Source of the DNA: Hanleya hanleyi
Taxonomy: Eukaryota; Mollusca; Polyplacophora; Lepidopleurida; Hanleyidae
NCBI GenBank assembly: GCA_036873755.1
Contig: JAVTVY010020531.1
Span: 18,233-82,232 of the forward strand
Length of the DNA: 64,000 nucleotides
Direction of reading: 5' to 3'
The notes beneath the pieces are model-generated. The model was not told the origin of the DNA, did not search any database, and saw only the letters and a list, made by a program, of their open reading frames with translations. Below, piece by piece: positions 1-12,972 of this stretch. Every line of letters begins with the position of its first letter. Positions within the stretch are counted from its first letter, which is position 1. A program made the translations under genes and the position numbers.

Positions 1-1900
1 TTTTTATCACCGACATTGGTTAGCAACTTTTAGGTTCACAAAATCATAAAGAAAGAATTCAAGACGACAATATAAGGTGATGAAAAGAAAAGCATATTCT
101 TCATATTTATTTTGTCAATCACATGAAAACATTCATCAACATGCTCTTTACAGTCCGCAGTCTTAGGTGACTAGTACCTTCGCCTAATTGTGCTATGATA
201 CCGGGACGGTGGAGCAGGAGGGACCATTACTTTCAGCAAAAACAAAAAAAAACACACACACACACATACACACACGAAACAAAAAATTAGACAGAGAAAG
301 ACAAAGAACCGATAGAGTGACGCGAAAACACCTATATCTGTATTGAAATCAGATTTTAATTTCCGATAAGTTATAACCATGAGAGGCATCGTTGCTTATT
401 CACATGATTTACAAGTTGTGCTCGTAAATGCTGCTCTGGTACACGCTATAATAACCAGTCAATTATGACTGCATGATTACTGCAAAAATCGACCAAATAT
501 TCGCCCCAGATTCTCGTTGTTGATGACTTCCTTCGCTACATGTATATCAACCAAGTTGTGTACGTATTTCATCACATTGGTTGATATAGCGAATGAATTC
601 GTCAACAATGAGAATCGGTTCTTTCCTATGGACATACACGAGTATATGCAGTGGACCGAGGTAAGTTTTCAGCCTACGTACCGGTAGCACAGAAGTTGAA
701 CGTTCGCTGGCGGCAGTAGAATTTTCAATACACATGAATCACAAGGAGACAAAAGGCTCCCCAACAAGTAGAAAAATCTCTGTGCCAGTGACATGATCGA
801 AGCTTAATGAACCTTTGGATTGAATATATATATGGATTGATATATATTTAAATTATCTATTCTTCCGACCGTCATTTTGCTTGACGCTGAATAATTTTTA
901 AAAAGTTGGGGAAACAGGCAACGCAAATGGAGTTTGTAAACACGGGCGAGGATTTCTTGCTTTATTGCTCGGAAATACGCTAGAATACCTCTCCGGCCAT
1001 CTAAGACCCCTGGAGCTTCCGGGGCCTAGGCGGACCCTGGACCCTCGCCTGGTTGTGCTGCGATAGTAGCCCCCCCCCCCCAATCATGAATTGCTTCCGC
1101 CGTGCCTGTCTCTCTGGTAGTTAACTTTATTCATCGCAACTTAATTAAGAGAAAGTACTTGATGAACAATGTATCTTATTGAATCCGGTGAACATGTTGA
1201 GATTTATTCTGTTTTGTTTTCTCCTGTACACATTAACCCATCAACGGGTAAAAAAGTACAATTAAAGGTTCTATTCTATTCTATTCTATTCTATGCTATA
1301 ACATACTGTCCTAAGAACGGCTTTTTTCCTGAGAACGGGAGGTAGCACTTCGGCCCCTAACCCGTAACTTGGATCTTTCTCCGAATCTCGGTAAAAAGCA
1401 AAAAGTTTGCGGATAGAAACAGAAGGTTAGCCGATCCCTGATTGGCTCAAAGAAATACGTCACTGAGCTAAAAATAGACCATCTGCGTGGGGATATCCTG
1501 TGAACACGTGGTGACGGTAGTTTTCCCATAGTGTCAAAACACCACTGCTGCAGCACTGGAGGCAGGTCAGATGAGGATGCTGACCATGAGGCCGATCACG
1601 TGAAGTAAGTGACCTATTTTTTTTATATCGTGCACTCGAAGACATCACATCATGGAGTTTGGCAAAATTTGTCTCAAAAGTGGTGAGAACTCGGATATTA
1701 ATTGTAGCTTTGTCTGTGACTGTGTCAACCTGAAATGTTGATAGGCCTAGTATTCAGTGTTTACTACCCATTAACTTTGAACAGTCAGCCACATTGTTGG
1801 AATGGCACATATGGTGGGTGGGAGACAATCGGGTGGGTGGAGGGGGGGGGGGGATGGTGTTCAGTATTGGAGCTAGATCTAAATGTGCTGAAAATGTTCT
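1..1900. other. intergenic, simple repeats only
   Basis: I see no supportable gene here. The stretch holds a CA/TG microsatellite at about 250-275, a run of 12 C at 1070-1081, a pentamer TTCTA repeat at about 1266-1294 and a run of 12 G at 1842-1853. The TTCTA repeat follows an A-rich segment and could be the tail of an old retroposed sequence, but no coding remnant supports that. Confidence 0.6.
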
Positions 1901-1949
1901 CTACTTGATGTGAAGGTCTATTCATACTGCACACTTTTTTTTGTTCCAG

Positions 1950-2138
1950 GGGAAGAAATTAAACGGTGCGAGTTGCTTCCTGACAAGTTCCGAAAGGAGC
2001 AGTCTTGGTTCAGGGAAGAATTTGATCGCCCACACTCAGTCACCCGTGAGGAATTTTCTACCCCAGCCATACAGACATTTCAGGAAATCATATGGCAAAG
2101 CATCCCTTGTGATATTCTTCATGGATGTTGTCAGTTAA
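1950..2138 (+). other. possible coding exon, very uncertain
   Basis: A pyrimidine-rich tract ending in CAG at 1947-1949 looks like a 3' splice site. The bases after it are open in two frames: one ends in a stop just before the hairpin element at 2146, and the other reads through into the hairpin. One frame is rich in Glu, Lys and Arg, the other in Ser and basic residues; neither matches a family I recognise. A donor-like GTAAGT sits upstream at about 1606, but joining there gives an early stop in the only open upstream frame I tried. It may be a terminal exon of an unknown gene or chance. Confidence 0.15.
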
Positions 2139-2145
2139 TAGCCCC

Positions 2146-2381
2146 GCCCGCCTGTCCCTCTTTCCACCTCTTTCCTGATCATGTGGTGATAAATGAAGTG
2201 CTATGATCCTTATCAAAATATCTACTTGAGGAATAAAGTCTAAAGTTAACTTAAAATAGTTACAGATAACTTTAAGTTAACTTTAGGCTTCATTCCTCAA
2301 GTAGACCATTTGATAAGGATCATTAACACTTCATTTATCACCACATGATCAGGAATGAGGTGGAAAGAGGGACAGGCGGGC
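2146..2381. mobile_element. foldback/hairpin MITE-like element
   Basis: Two arms of about 110 bases (2146-2255 and 2271-2381) are near-perfect reverse complements, separated by a loop of about 15 bases. The arms begin and end with GCCCGCCTG and its complement. The inner part is symmetrical around TTTAAGTTAAC. No coding capacity and no clear target-site duplication are visible. A long hairpin of this size is typical of a MITE or a foldback element; the superfamily cannot be assigned. Confidence 0.75.
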
Positions 2382-3312
2382 AGATTTTATTTTTGCTTCT
2401 TTTCCGTTGGGCATAAGGTTCCCGTATTCTGAGATGTGCATTAAAACAAAACGACGGATAAACTGTTCATTCTGCTGGCTCTCAAATCTATAGTGAAGCA
2501 TGTGAAATGGCATTTTCACAAGTCCAGGTAAATCCTAGATCCTCGCCGAGGGTTTACCTGCACATTTTTTGACATAAAATGAATCTTCGGGGTGGAGAAT
2601 AAATTGAGGGAGTCGGTGATGATAAATGAACTATCAATTTCAATGAACTTATTCTACATGAAATAGTCAGTATGCAATATTCTGGTATATATGGATACAT
2701 GTAATCATTATCATGCACCAGGTGTAGTAAAATCTAATGTGTATATGATACAAGTTTGTAATATCTGGATACACATGCTATGTGACATTAGTGTAGTGGA
2801 TATGGAAGATGAGTATCACTGTATGGACCGTAGATAAATGACTAAAATAAACATAAAATTAAAGTATATGTTGAAGCAAAATAAATATATGTGGTGTGTA
2901 ATCCCTCTAATAATACAGTCACTATTAGGAAGTGAAATTCGCCACAATAAAATCTTGGGGTGATCATATTAATTAGAAAAGGAAGTTGACAAAATGGTTC
3001 AAAATCATGCATACAATCCATTATTTCTTCTTTATTTCCACAATTTTAGCGGGTAATCAACTTTTTAGAACGGCCGATTAAATTTTTCCCCCAAAATTGG
3101 GGGTGATTGAATTTTGATAGGGGTATTGGATTATTATAGGGATTACTGAATCCTCATTTGATCCATTGAGCAAGATATTAACTGCTGTTGCTGAGATATT
3201 ATGTATGCAATTGAGGTTTACTGATAACGAAACAAAACATTGACATGTCCTATTTTATGCGATACATAAAGTGACTGGATAGTATATGTGCCTAGTCAAC
3301 ACCATTTGTATC
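2382..3312. other. intergenic, nothing recognised
   Basis: AT-rich sequence with stops in all frames. I see no RNA gene, repeat or conserved coding segment. Confidence 0.6.
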
Positions 3313-3627
3313 TACAGTGTTTGGGGGAGTTCCGAATCAATTTTCACATCCAGACTGCTAGCGCTCGTTCTTTTACGAGGTGAGAGCGACTGCTGGTCTT
3401 ATATTCTAGGGAAATCTGTCGTCTATAATTGTATGTAAAAAAAATCTTCAATCGGACTTGTCAATCGATGAGAAAATAACCTCCGCTTAAGTGGACCAGC
3501 GCGGGCAGTTGCGAATCATTTTGGTGAGTTGCGGATCACGCCATCTAGCGGCCGCTACAGGCACTGAGAATGTAATTTTTATTGGCTTGAGGGGTCATCT
3601 GCTAATCATCCATAGGCCGGTGAAGCC

Positions 3628-3734
3628 CTGGAGAAAATTGTTGCCTTAATTCTCCCCGCCCTGTGAGCGAATTTTTAACTGTTGCAGTCCAGGCACAAAT
3701 GACACGCAGATCTAGCGTCGAAAATGTTCTGAAG
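3628..3734 (+). repeat. 107-bp inverted repeat, left copy
   Basis: The reverse complement of this segment is found at 4721-4827. A smaller inverted pair lies just outside (3508-3539 and 4662-4693, 32 bases) and a 24-base direct pair at 3393-3416 and 4693-4716. Confidence 0.85.
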
Positions 3735-3873
3735 TATATTTATCTTGGAGCGAGCCTACAAAATTGCATTGTAATCTCAATTTAATTATTTTTTAGAACA
3801 TTTTAGGATACGATGTCTGACAATCATGGAGGGTGGGCTAGTGAACTTTCCTGTACTGCTCCAAAACGACAAC

Positions 3874-4004
3874 AGAGGAAGCGGGAACTTCGTGACTTTA
3901 AATCTTATCATTCTCTTAGACGGGAGTATCCCAGCAGCCTTTGCGGCGCTGCCTGACAACAATGGCGTGGGCTAAAGCAACGCATAGCGACGTATTCACT
4001 TAGC
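3874..4004 (+). repeat. 131-bp direct duplication, copy 1
   Basis: This segment recurs without a mismatch that I can see at 4826-4956, in the same orientation. The second copy directly adjoins the inverted copy of 3628-3734, which suggests one complex rearrangement rather than two independent events. Confidence 0.9.
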
Positions 4005-4720
4005 CCAGGCAGACCGCGATTCTCATTGGGGTCAATTTAGGCCTGGGCCGAGCAGAGGATCATGGATAAATTCAAAAGGCAGCCGTGTGGTATCTCAAAA
4101 TTCGTTTTTTTTCAGCCAGTTCTGTCCATTTCTTCGAATTTTTCTGGCCTAAAAAGTATTTTATTTGGGCAAAAGTAGTTATTCTCTACTTCATTTGGTA
4201 GTTTATGAAAGAAAAATCAGAAAATTAAAATTTCGAAAAATCGTCCCAAAAAATAGTCGACAAATGGCTGCCGAGATGCCGTTACTCGACGTCATCATAG
4301 CGTTCATCTTAAACTTTGTTACTCTTTCGACACCCTACTGAATCAACAAGTATGATTATAGGTTAAAACCGCCGGTCACGTGTCAAATTACAGTCAATGG
4401 TAGGTTTTCCAGTGCTTTCGTTATCAAGCGTGGGCGTGTGTCTGACCAGACGACAGTGACCACAGCCGAAAATGAACGATTTTCAGCATATCGATGACAG
4501 GTATGGTTACTGGTGTCCAGTCCTATTTTGAAGGAGAAATATCGCACTATATTGTCACCAAACGTAGGGTTATTACTATTTCAAGTTAACAACAATTTTA
4601 AACATTTTTGCGGCGAGAGGTGTTTTTAGGTGTTGGTAGACAGTCCATTGTAGGTATTTTTGTGATCCGCAACTCACCAAAATGATTCGCAACTGGTCTT
4701 ATATTCTAGGGAAATCAAAA

Positions 4721-4827
4721 CTTCAGAACATTTTCGACGCTAGATCTGCGTGTCATTTGTGCCTGGACTGCAACAGTTAAAAATTCGCTCACAGGGCGGG
4801 GAGAATTAAGGCAACAATTTTCTCCAG
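4721..4827 (-). repeat. 107-bp inverted repeat, right copy
   Basis: Reverse complement of 3628-3734. It sits between the 24-base direct repeat copy (4693-4716) and the 131-bp duplication (4826-4956), so three repeated blocks are stitched end to end here. Confidence 0.85.
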
Positions 4828-4956
4828 AGGAAGCGGGAACTTCGTGACTTTAAATCTTATCATTCTCTTAGACGGGAGTATCCCAGCAGCCTTTGCGGCG
4901 CTGCCTGACAACAATGGCGTGGGCTAAAGCAACGCATAGCGACGTATTCACTTAGC
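4826..4956 (+). repeat. 131-bp direct duplication, copy 2
   Basis: Identical to 3874-4004 as far as I can read. Its left edge overlaps by two bases the end of the inverted segment 4721-4827. Confidence 0.9.
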
Positions 4957-6567
4957 GCAACTCTATAACGAATATTATGGATTAAGAATACTGATCAGCG
5001 ATACGGATTTGATATTTTGGAACATCATGATGTCTTGCCGGCATCATTGAAAACTGTTGACCGCTTCTCTCTTGCAGGAAACAAGCCTATGTTTATGTAT
5101 ACTTTTGTCTTTTGAATTTGGTGCTAATACTGTTATATGGAAATGGAATAGGTCTTTGGATTATGGACGCGGATATTCTCTAATGGACGACGGCTGGATT
5201 ATGAATGACGGACTAGACGCTTGTAATTAGCATCGAATTATAGTGTGAGGAAATGAGCACAAAATGAACACGTGGGAACTTACTACCTGCCTCATGTATC
5301 ACTGACTCATTCATCTCTCGATTCCTTCCACTTGTGTGTGTTTAAGAGAAATATGAACCATTAATAGTTTATTCTCTGTCTGTCTGATATTACGACAGTC
5401 CATTGTATCATCATCGGACCGATCGACAGTCCATGGTAGGTCAACATGCACTTGTGAATGATGCACAGAGAGCACATCGTCTGATCCAATGATTCGCCAA
5501 ATGGACTGTTGCCAAGACAAATGGTAGCTACAATGGACTGTCGACATATCTGATATATAATCACATGTTGCCTCATTATAACATTGCAGCTGTTATGCGG
5601 CTTCAATGTGAAGTGATTCAACCTACAGTTCATGGTCGCATGACAAATGGACTGGTGCATTTACCTATAATCACACTTGTCGATTCAGTGGGGTGTTCGA
5701 GTAGAGTTTGAACAAAATATACTGTGTGTTATGTTGCAGCGCTCTAGCCTTATGGATAGCGAAAATATATGGGTTGACACCCCCACCACCCCTCACCTGC
5801 GATACACCTCAAATATTCCAGACGAGATAGTGTTAATAAAGGAATATCCAGTTATTGAACTCATAGAAACCTCGCTCAGTGGTAAACAATTTATTTATAT
5901 AAAGCTTTTTATATTGGAGTAAGAGATATGTCTGAAATTATTGAATATGATGATGTAATATCGAGAAAATGATTTGTTCACCAAGGTTTGGAATGATTCG
6001 CGTACATAGTTCCGGTTACAAGGATATTGTCATTGATTCATTTTTTTGACAACGCCATGGATTGACCAATCTTCCTTAAAGTCGGTAGGTCTGTTGTATT
6101 AGTTGTGAGACGGTCCCTTATTCACCGATTTCAAGTTATGAACGGCGCTTATTTCGTTGATTCGGAATTGACATCTCTATAACGCCATTATATTACAATG
6201 CTGGTCAGTTAACATTTATCACAAATCACTAGATATTTTGTTTGGCCATTTAGCAAGATTCTGTCACTTAAATAAATACTAAATAAACCCACCTTATTTC
6301 GCGTAGATTCACTACTGGAAAAATCGCACGTGTTTTCGACTCTGTGTCAATTTGTCATTCCACAGTACCGGAAGTATTATGTTGCCGAATTGACCGGAAA
6401 AGAAACAATGCAGGTCGGTTGTTTGACATTCATTTCAGTCCACGGAAACAGACGTTCCAATAAACCTAAAAAGTTTTAATCAGATGCTCTACTTCAAGAA
6501 ATATCAGGCATTAATTAGGAAAGTGATCCACAACTCCCCGTGATTCGGAACTCCCCCAAACACTGTA

Positions 6568-9500
6568 ATTGGATGAATATGTATTGATCTAATCTTGAGG
6601 TTAATACAGATCAAATGTAATGAGTACTGATAGCAAACTGATTATGTATTTGAGATTTTTAATTTTCATGTCTAATAGCAACAGTCATGGTGTTGGAATA
6701 TTATATCACAGTGGTCTACTTTATGAGTGTTCGTGTTTACTTTCTCACATCAACTTAGTGAACATCTGTAAGAAACGCTCCCCATCTCCTGATTAGCTGA
6801 TTCAGATCTAAGCAACAAGTATGATATATTCGTTTTGTAGATCAGGTTTTAATCAGATTGTGTCTGAACCTAAAGCAAATTCCACATCATTTGCAGCAAA
6901 AGGCCATTGATTACCGATTACAAATATTTATCCACATTTGATAGATCCATGGTTTAGAGATATTTTATCAGTTGGCCAATTTATCCAGACCATTTTGATC
7001 GATTGATCCTCTGACCCCAATCTTCACTATATTTTGGGAATTTCATTGTTACAGTGTCAAAGAAAATTAATCCGCCGAAGGGCGTTCAGACATACCAGGT
7101 AGAGTATCTTATTCCGATTATTACCCAGCACTTTGAAGCTGGCGAAGCAAAATACAGCCCCGAATAAAGAATCAAGCAATTAGAAGCAGTAAGAGACCTA
7201 GATTTTATATTTAGGTTGAATGTGAATCGAACACAACAACTTTATGGTGTTTATTAGAACACCTGTACAATTTGGGGCAGGAGACTTTAATAGAGAATAA
7301 CTACGATGCAATCTCAATCCAGGGCACGCACGTGTATTTGTTTATACGGAAGTTACAACTACGCATGAACCTCGGAAGGCCCAATATTGACCAATCAGGG
7401 ATCGGCTAACCGTCTGTCTCTATCCAAAAGCAACAATCTTAATTTGATTTTCAAAACGAGCGTACACGAAGGGAGACAACTTGTTTGAGAACAATCAAAT
7501 ATCCACTTTGACCCGGCATGTACTGGCAGTATTTTAGATACATATGCTGTGAATGCATGTTGTTTGATTGAATTCGTTCTTTGGAATTTGGTTTCATTGC
7601 CATGAGTCTTATCAATATTTAGAATGATAAAAAGTTTTATCAATATTCAGAATGATAATATAATAATTGATCAATTGAGTCAAATTTTTTGCCAAAAATA
7701 TGTATTCTTAAATATCTTTTAGACTTTGTAACAAAAAGTGAAACATATCTTATCAGAAATTAGGTAATAAGCAAAATTATTTACTCACTTTCTCTCGATC
7801 TTTTAACCAATTTCTCAAAAAGTTATATTCTTATGCTATGCCGGTTTTTCATATAAATACATCAACAATGGATACAGCAGGGTGATATATTTATTCATTA
7901 TTAAAAACACTAATTCGATATAACTTTTTCAACAAACACTTTTGTACAAAAAAACTATTTAAGCAAAACAATTGGCTATAAACAACAAGCTGACATTGTG
8001 GTCGATCTAATTGTGGTATCTATCTGAGAATAAGACTGACAACATGATTAATACAAGTGCCTGCATATTCCAGGGAAAAGAAAATATTCTATATAATAAT
8101 AAACACATACCAAAATTTGTTTAAAACCAGTTGATGCATATTTTCTGTAAACTAAGATAAATGTAACTCCGAAGATTGAAGTCATGGTGTTACGTGATAT
8201 GATACTATATTTCGGCTATAATTTATGCCATCATCAGGATCGTATGAGCAACTGTCAGACAGACAGACAGAATTTAGAATATTGGCGCCCCATTCGATTG
8301 AATGATTTGCGCCATGTCATTGATATTGCTTCAGTAAAATAAAAAGTAATCTGTATGAATATAAAAAAAACTCTCAATGAATTGAACATGCAGAGGGAAT
8401 ATATAGATTTAAAGTGTTATGGCTCAGGGAAAGGCAGGCGATGTTAAATGTTTGGCAGGTTATTTTCATGAAGGGGAAAAGTAAATATATAAAAAGCAAT
8501 CAGTATGTATGCCATGCAAATTTCTATCAATGGAAAAAACAGCAAAAATTATCACATAATCAACACATGCAAAAGCAGGTTGAAAGCAGCATACAAGTAA
8601 AAAAGAATAAATATAGGTATAGGCCATGCAAAAATAGTAATGCTACACAGACATCACAGCAAAATCAAATATAAACCAAATATAAAAGGGAAAAATTAAA
8701 ATTTACAATAGATGGTCAGTATAAATTAAAAACGTTTACATCGGATGATAAAATCCGCAACAGCTTGAAAACCCGTACCGTGATTTCTAGAAGGCTTAAA
8801 ACCATTCTCCATGGTTGGATTAAAAACACCTGCATGAATAAGATCAGTACAAAACAAGTGACGTTGATTAACATGTCTGTGACAATAAAATAAAAAATGA
8901 TCTACTGTTGCATACAGAATATATATATATACAGTGTGAAAACAATAGTATGACAAACAAGAGTATGCCAAAAAGAAAAGTATACAAATTGACCAATGAG
9001 GACAACACAAAGAGTCCGGACTGATATGTGATCAGGTGAGTTCACTTGAAGACAATAAGGTATTTTGAGGCTATTAATCCGTGATCTGGTTTTTATAGCT
9101 AGGGCTTCTTTGAAAAACTTTAGAATAACATATTTTCTGACCATGTAGTTTTATTTATCAGTTAATTGTTTTATTTGGCTAATTTCTATATCATGATAGT
9201 TTTTTTTTTGCTTTGAAGAGAACACAGTTTTTTATTTAAGTCATTAAATTTGGTATTCATTTAAGTCATTAAAGCAAGGAACTAAAATATATGGGCCTAA
9301 ATATTATATAAATAATTTAAAAAATAATGTATTCGTTTCAAAACAAGTTTTTTTTCATGTAGGCTTACCCTACAGTAAGCCTACATCATGTACCGATAAC
9401 AGTTTCAGATAGAAGGAATTGTATTGTTAACTTAATGTCTGGGTCAAGCACATCGGGTATACATCTTGCAAAAAAACATTGAAAGAATGAACTTAGTAGT

Positions 9501-11000
9501 TTCGGCTCTTCAGAACTGTTTTATAACTCGATATGGAAGCACCCTTCTCACTCGTCGCGTCCTTCTTAATGCCAGAGTACGTAAAGAGTTACTCCCCCTG
9601 GTATCACAGACCGTCCCCAGAAAAGACCGTGCTGTGCAGAGCCAGAGCTCCCGTGAGCACGGTCAGCTTTTAGACCCTTTTGCAACGAGTGCCACGTTTA
9701 CAGCAAAACGCAGAACGAGGCTTTCCGGGGTTCCCTAGCAAACTGGTATATGTAAGTAATGTAACAGTGAGTTATGGTACCAGGCTAGGCGAAGTCAAAA
9801 TCGTCACAGCGGAAGTAACAGCGGGAAAACAGATCGGCTGTTCTGTCGATTACGGTCCGTAATTGCCGCAGTCTTCAATGATACTTGAGATAAATTTCTA
9901 CAACTTGGCGAAGTGAAAGATAGTTCATCTATTTAAATTAAATTTAAACCACGTTTCAAAACTGTGAGCAGTTTGACCGTATTATGAGATTGTTCAGCAT
10001 GCCTAACTCGAACATCAGTTTTGGACCTCGCCTTCCTCAGATTATTTTCCTACGAAGTAGGCTACAGATCGCAAATTGTCCGGTAATGAGTGAGTGAGTC
10101 AGTCCATCCGAATCTTTTCGTCGGCAAAATAAGGAGAACCATTGACATTAGAACCATGATTTTTGTCATGAACGTGCATTAGGGCATTGTTACCAGCAAG
10201 TTCTGAGCTGACCGAATTCTGATGAAAATTTGATTTTTAATTATTTTTTTTATTATTTATTGATAGCTCAGCGACTGCACTGTCATGTCCATTGGGAACC
10301 ATTGGCTGTATGTTTCACTGTATACATTGTATATAACACAGTACAAAACGTGATGGGATAATGAAATAGGAAATGATAATTTTCCATCATTTGTTAGTGC
10401 ATTTATCTTCACTGCTATTACCAACATTACCATTACATTCTTAATACACAGAAGTAAGTATATCGTTATAGATAGTAACTGTGGTCTTTAACGTGTATCC
10501 TATTTCACATCCAAACATGTCATCACCGACCAAATCAGGCTTCAAATTTAGGTCATATTGCCACTGCTGGTGAAATATCCTACATCAACCAATTAAGTCA
10601 GACTGTGCAATAACCCAGCAGAACAAAGATAGATGTGGTATCCTTCAGATTAGCCTGTGAGCGACAATGATAACAGTTTACTGAGGATGAAACAAAGCCA
10701 TCCTGCAAGCCACCCAAGGAATTTACCAGCTTGTGTTGGGAAATTTTGTTGGTATCATGTAAGTTGTTTAGTAGTTTACTCATTCAAATCTCCATACCAT
10801 ATTTTCTGTTATTCAACAGACAAATTTCTTCACTGGTTTTAATTGTTTAAGTTTTACTGGGTTTCAACCGCTACAGATAGTAACATAGTACTGATGCTGT
10901 AGAAAAGTATCACACTGGGATATAATTTAAACAAAAACATTACATGTGTAATTATGTCTAAATTTTTCTTGTCATTTCAAATTTTGATTCCTTGATTAAG
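6568..11000. other. intergenic, nothing recognised
   Basis: AT-rich sequence with only short chance ORFs. A short perfect hairpin with 12-bp arms lies at 9357-9386 and a small CAGA repeat at about 8255-8272. I see no conserved coding segment or RNA gene. Confidence 0.6.
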
Positions 11001-11005
11001 GGATA

Positions 11006-11080
11006 CAGAATCACTGGCACGGAGTGTGTTGGTGTGTCACAGAATCACTGCCACAGAGTGTGTTGGTGTGTCACAGATTC
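11006..11080 (+). repeat. 34-bp tandem duplication
   Basis: A 34-base unit starting CAGAATCACTG occurs at 11006 and again at 11040 with two substitutions, followed by a short partial third copy at 11074. Confidence 0.85.
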
Positions 11081-11257
11081 ACATCAGCACAGTAACTGGT
11101 AAACTATTCATTCAATCCCATCACTTTTAATCTTCAACAAAATATTCAATACTGTTTTAATAGAAAATTTCTGGTGTTTTTTGATGAAAATCTCTGGTGA
11201 TTCTGACTTGGGCTGCAAGTGCCCATCTTAATATAGGCAGGATTTCAACTTGGGGCT

Positions 11258-11281
11258 GGGGGGGGGGGGGGGGGGGGGGGG
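11258..11281 (+). repeat. poly-G run of 24
   Basis: An uninterrupted run of 24 G, the longest homopolymer in the window. It could form a quadruplex and is a likely place for sequencing or assembly error. Confidence 0.9.
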
Positions 11282-11799
11282 ATTGCCAAGAGCTCAGTGC
11301 CTGTCCTAATGCCTACCTTACTTCGTAGGTCCTGTGACGCATAGTCACACTGCCATGTTTAATAACATGAAAGTCATAAATAAATCCCAAGATTGGTCAG
11401 AATTACTATTTAAAGAGGCGTTTGGAATTAACAGCAACAAACCACAATTAAATCATGGACTGAAAGCTTCAAAACAGCTAGCTTTGTTTGATTGATAAAA
11501 CGATAAAATCGGACAAATGTATATTATATCGAACTGGTCACTTCCCTAGTATGTATATACAAACACTTGTCAGCCTTAACTGGGTCACCGCTTACTGTTT
11601 AATCCCACATACTGTTAATCTCTTCTATCATGTATCTTTTTATGTAATGTCACAACAACTGTTTATATTGCACATAATTAACATTGATGGCATTTTTACA
11701 ACCATATATGTTCATTCATAACCGATGATTTCAACACCTCACATGTATATATACCGTTAAGTTTCTCTGTAAGATTACTTGATGATGGTTTGAAGGAAT

Positions 11800-12003
11800 C
11801 ACAGGCCCTCAAAACAAGAGTTTTTGGGTGTGTGAACGGTGGTATTACGGTGAAGTGTCGAAATATGGCGTCTCTATATATAACCCCATGCTTTATATAA
11901 AAATATATAAAGCATGGGGTTATATACAGAGACCCCATATTTCGACACTTCACCGTCATACCACCGTCGGCACCCTCCAAAACTCTTGTTTTGAGGGCCT
12001 GTG
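11800..12003. mobile_element. hAT-like MITE with 8-bp target-site duplication
   Basis: The element is a nearly complete palindrome of 204 bases with arms of about 100 bases and a loop of about 4. The termini are CACAGGCCCTCAAAAC and its exact complement. The 8-base sequence GAAGGAAT flanks it directly on both sides (11792-11799 and 12004-12011). An 8-bp target duplication with short CA-starting terminal inverted repeats is the signature of the hAT superfamily. There is no coding capacity. Confidence 0.85.
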
Positions 12004-12139
12004 GAAGGAATAAACCGAAGTATTGAGTCACAATGAATTGGCATTCTTCGGAGTGCTTACCCTGCTTTACTACATAAATTATACAGAGCACTTACCGCAT
12101 CGACCACAAAATTAATGGCTAAAAAAGTGCCCATACAAG

Positions 12140-12545
12140 AGTTTTCATGGTCGCAACCAGGGACAATAAAATAAATTTATCGTACCGTCCCTGTCGCAAC
12201 TCATTAAGCAAAAATAGAGATGACCATAAAAATGCATGGGGTTCGGAAAAGTGACGATATAAATGCTTGTCAAATTATATATGCGACCACCATTTTTATG
12301 GTTGCAACTCGTTAAGCACATAAAACAGGACCATAAAAATGTGGGTCGGAAAAATTACCATATAAATGATGGTCGATATACAGATTCGACAATAAAAGTT
12401 ATGATCAACACTGTTGACTATATATTGGTGACCATCATTTTTATGGTCGCACCCCGTTGACAATATATTCATGACCATCATGGTTATGGTCGCACCCTAG
12501 GCAACCATGATTTATATGGTCGCAGCGACCATATGTTGTGGACAG
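12140..12545. repeat. degenerate cluster of ATGGTCGCA/CCATAAAAATG motifs
   Basis: About eight imperfect occurrences of ACCATnnTTTTATGGTCGCA, or its complement, lie within 400 bases (for example near 12147, 12222, 12289, 12330, 12430, 12474 and 12510), in both orientations. It looks like a decayed array or the remains of nested palindromic elements. No function is evident. Confidence 0.5.
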
Positions 12546-12972
12546 TGTATTCGATCGACTGTATCCAGTTTCCAATGAATTCACTTGAAATTGATTCGAA
12601 TTTATTTATTGAGCGAATTGATTTTCAAGCTATAGATTCAAAAGATCTCAAATCATTCGGAGCGACTATAAAACTATATGTATCTGATTGTACAGGGGAA
12701 TATTGTAGTTTATTTAATTTTTATTTTAACGTTTTCCACGTAAATGACCCTCATCCGTCTCTAAGTAAACCTCACATAGGTTGGTTGGTTGGTTTGATTG
12801 CGCAATATTACAATGGGCACAGGTCATATAGAGTATGCCGTGCAACCCGTTTCCCCACACCGCCCTACACATGCTCCCTCCTACCAATGACGCATAGCCA
12901 TCGGTACTCGACCTACTACGATTGTCTCTATTCTAGATACTAGCTTGAATTAGAGCGTGAAGGTTTCATAGT

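Larger units (their letters stand above)
3313..6567. mobile_element. rearranged element with 27-bp terminal inverted repeats
   Basis: The first 27 bases (3313-3339) are the exact reverse complement of the last 27 (6541-6567). The termini read TA-CAGTGTTTGGGGGAG and its complement, so the element is flanked by TA, as in Tc1/mariner/pogo-type transposons, whose ends often start CAGTG. Inside are a 131-bp exact direct duplication, a 107-bp inverted repeat, a 32-bp inverted repeat and a 24-bp direct repeat, so the interior has been rearranged. No transposase ORF is visible; it is probably a non-autonomous or decayed element. Superfamily assignment is an inference from the ends only. Confidence 0.6.

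Noticed and set aside
1266..1294. TTCTA tail as proof of a retrotransposon
   Set aside because: There is no reverse transcriptase remnant or clear 3' UTR upstream; a simple microsatellite explains it.
11696..12091. 131-codon minus-strand ORF
   Set aside because: It runs through the hAT-like hairpin element and is a by-product of its palindrome.
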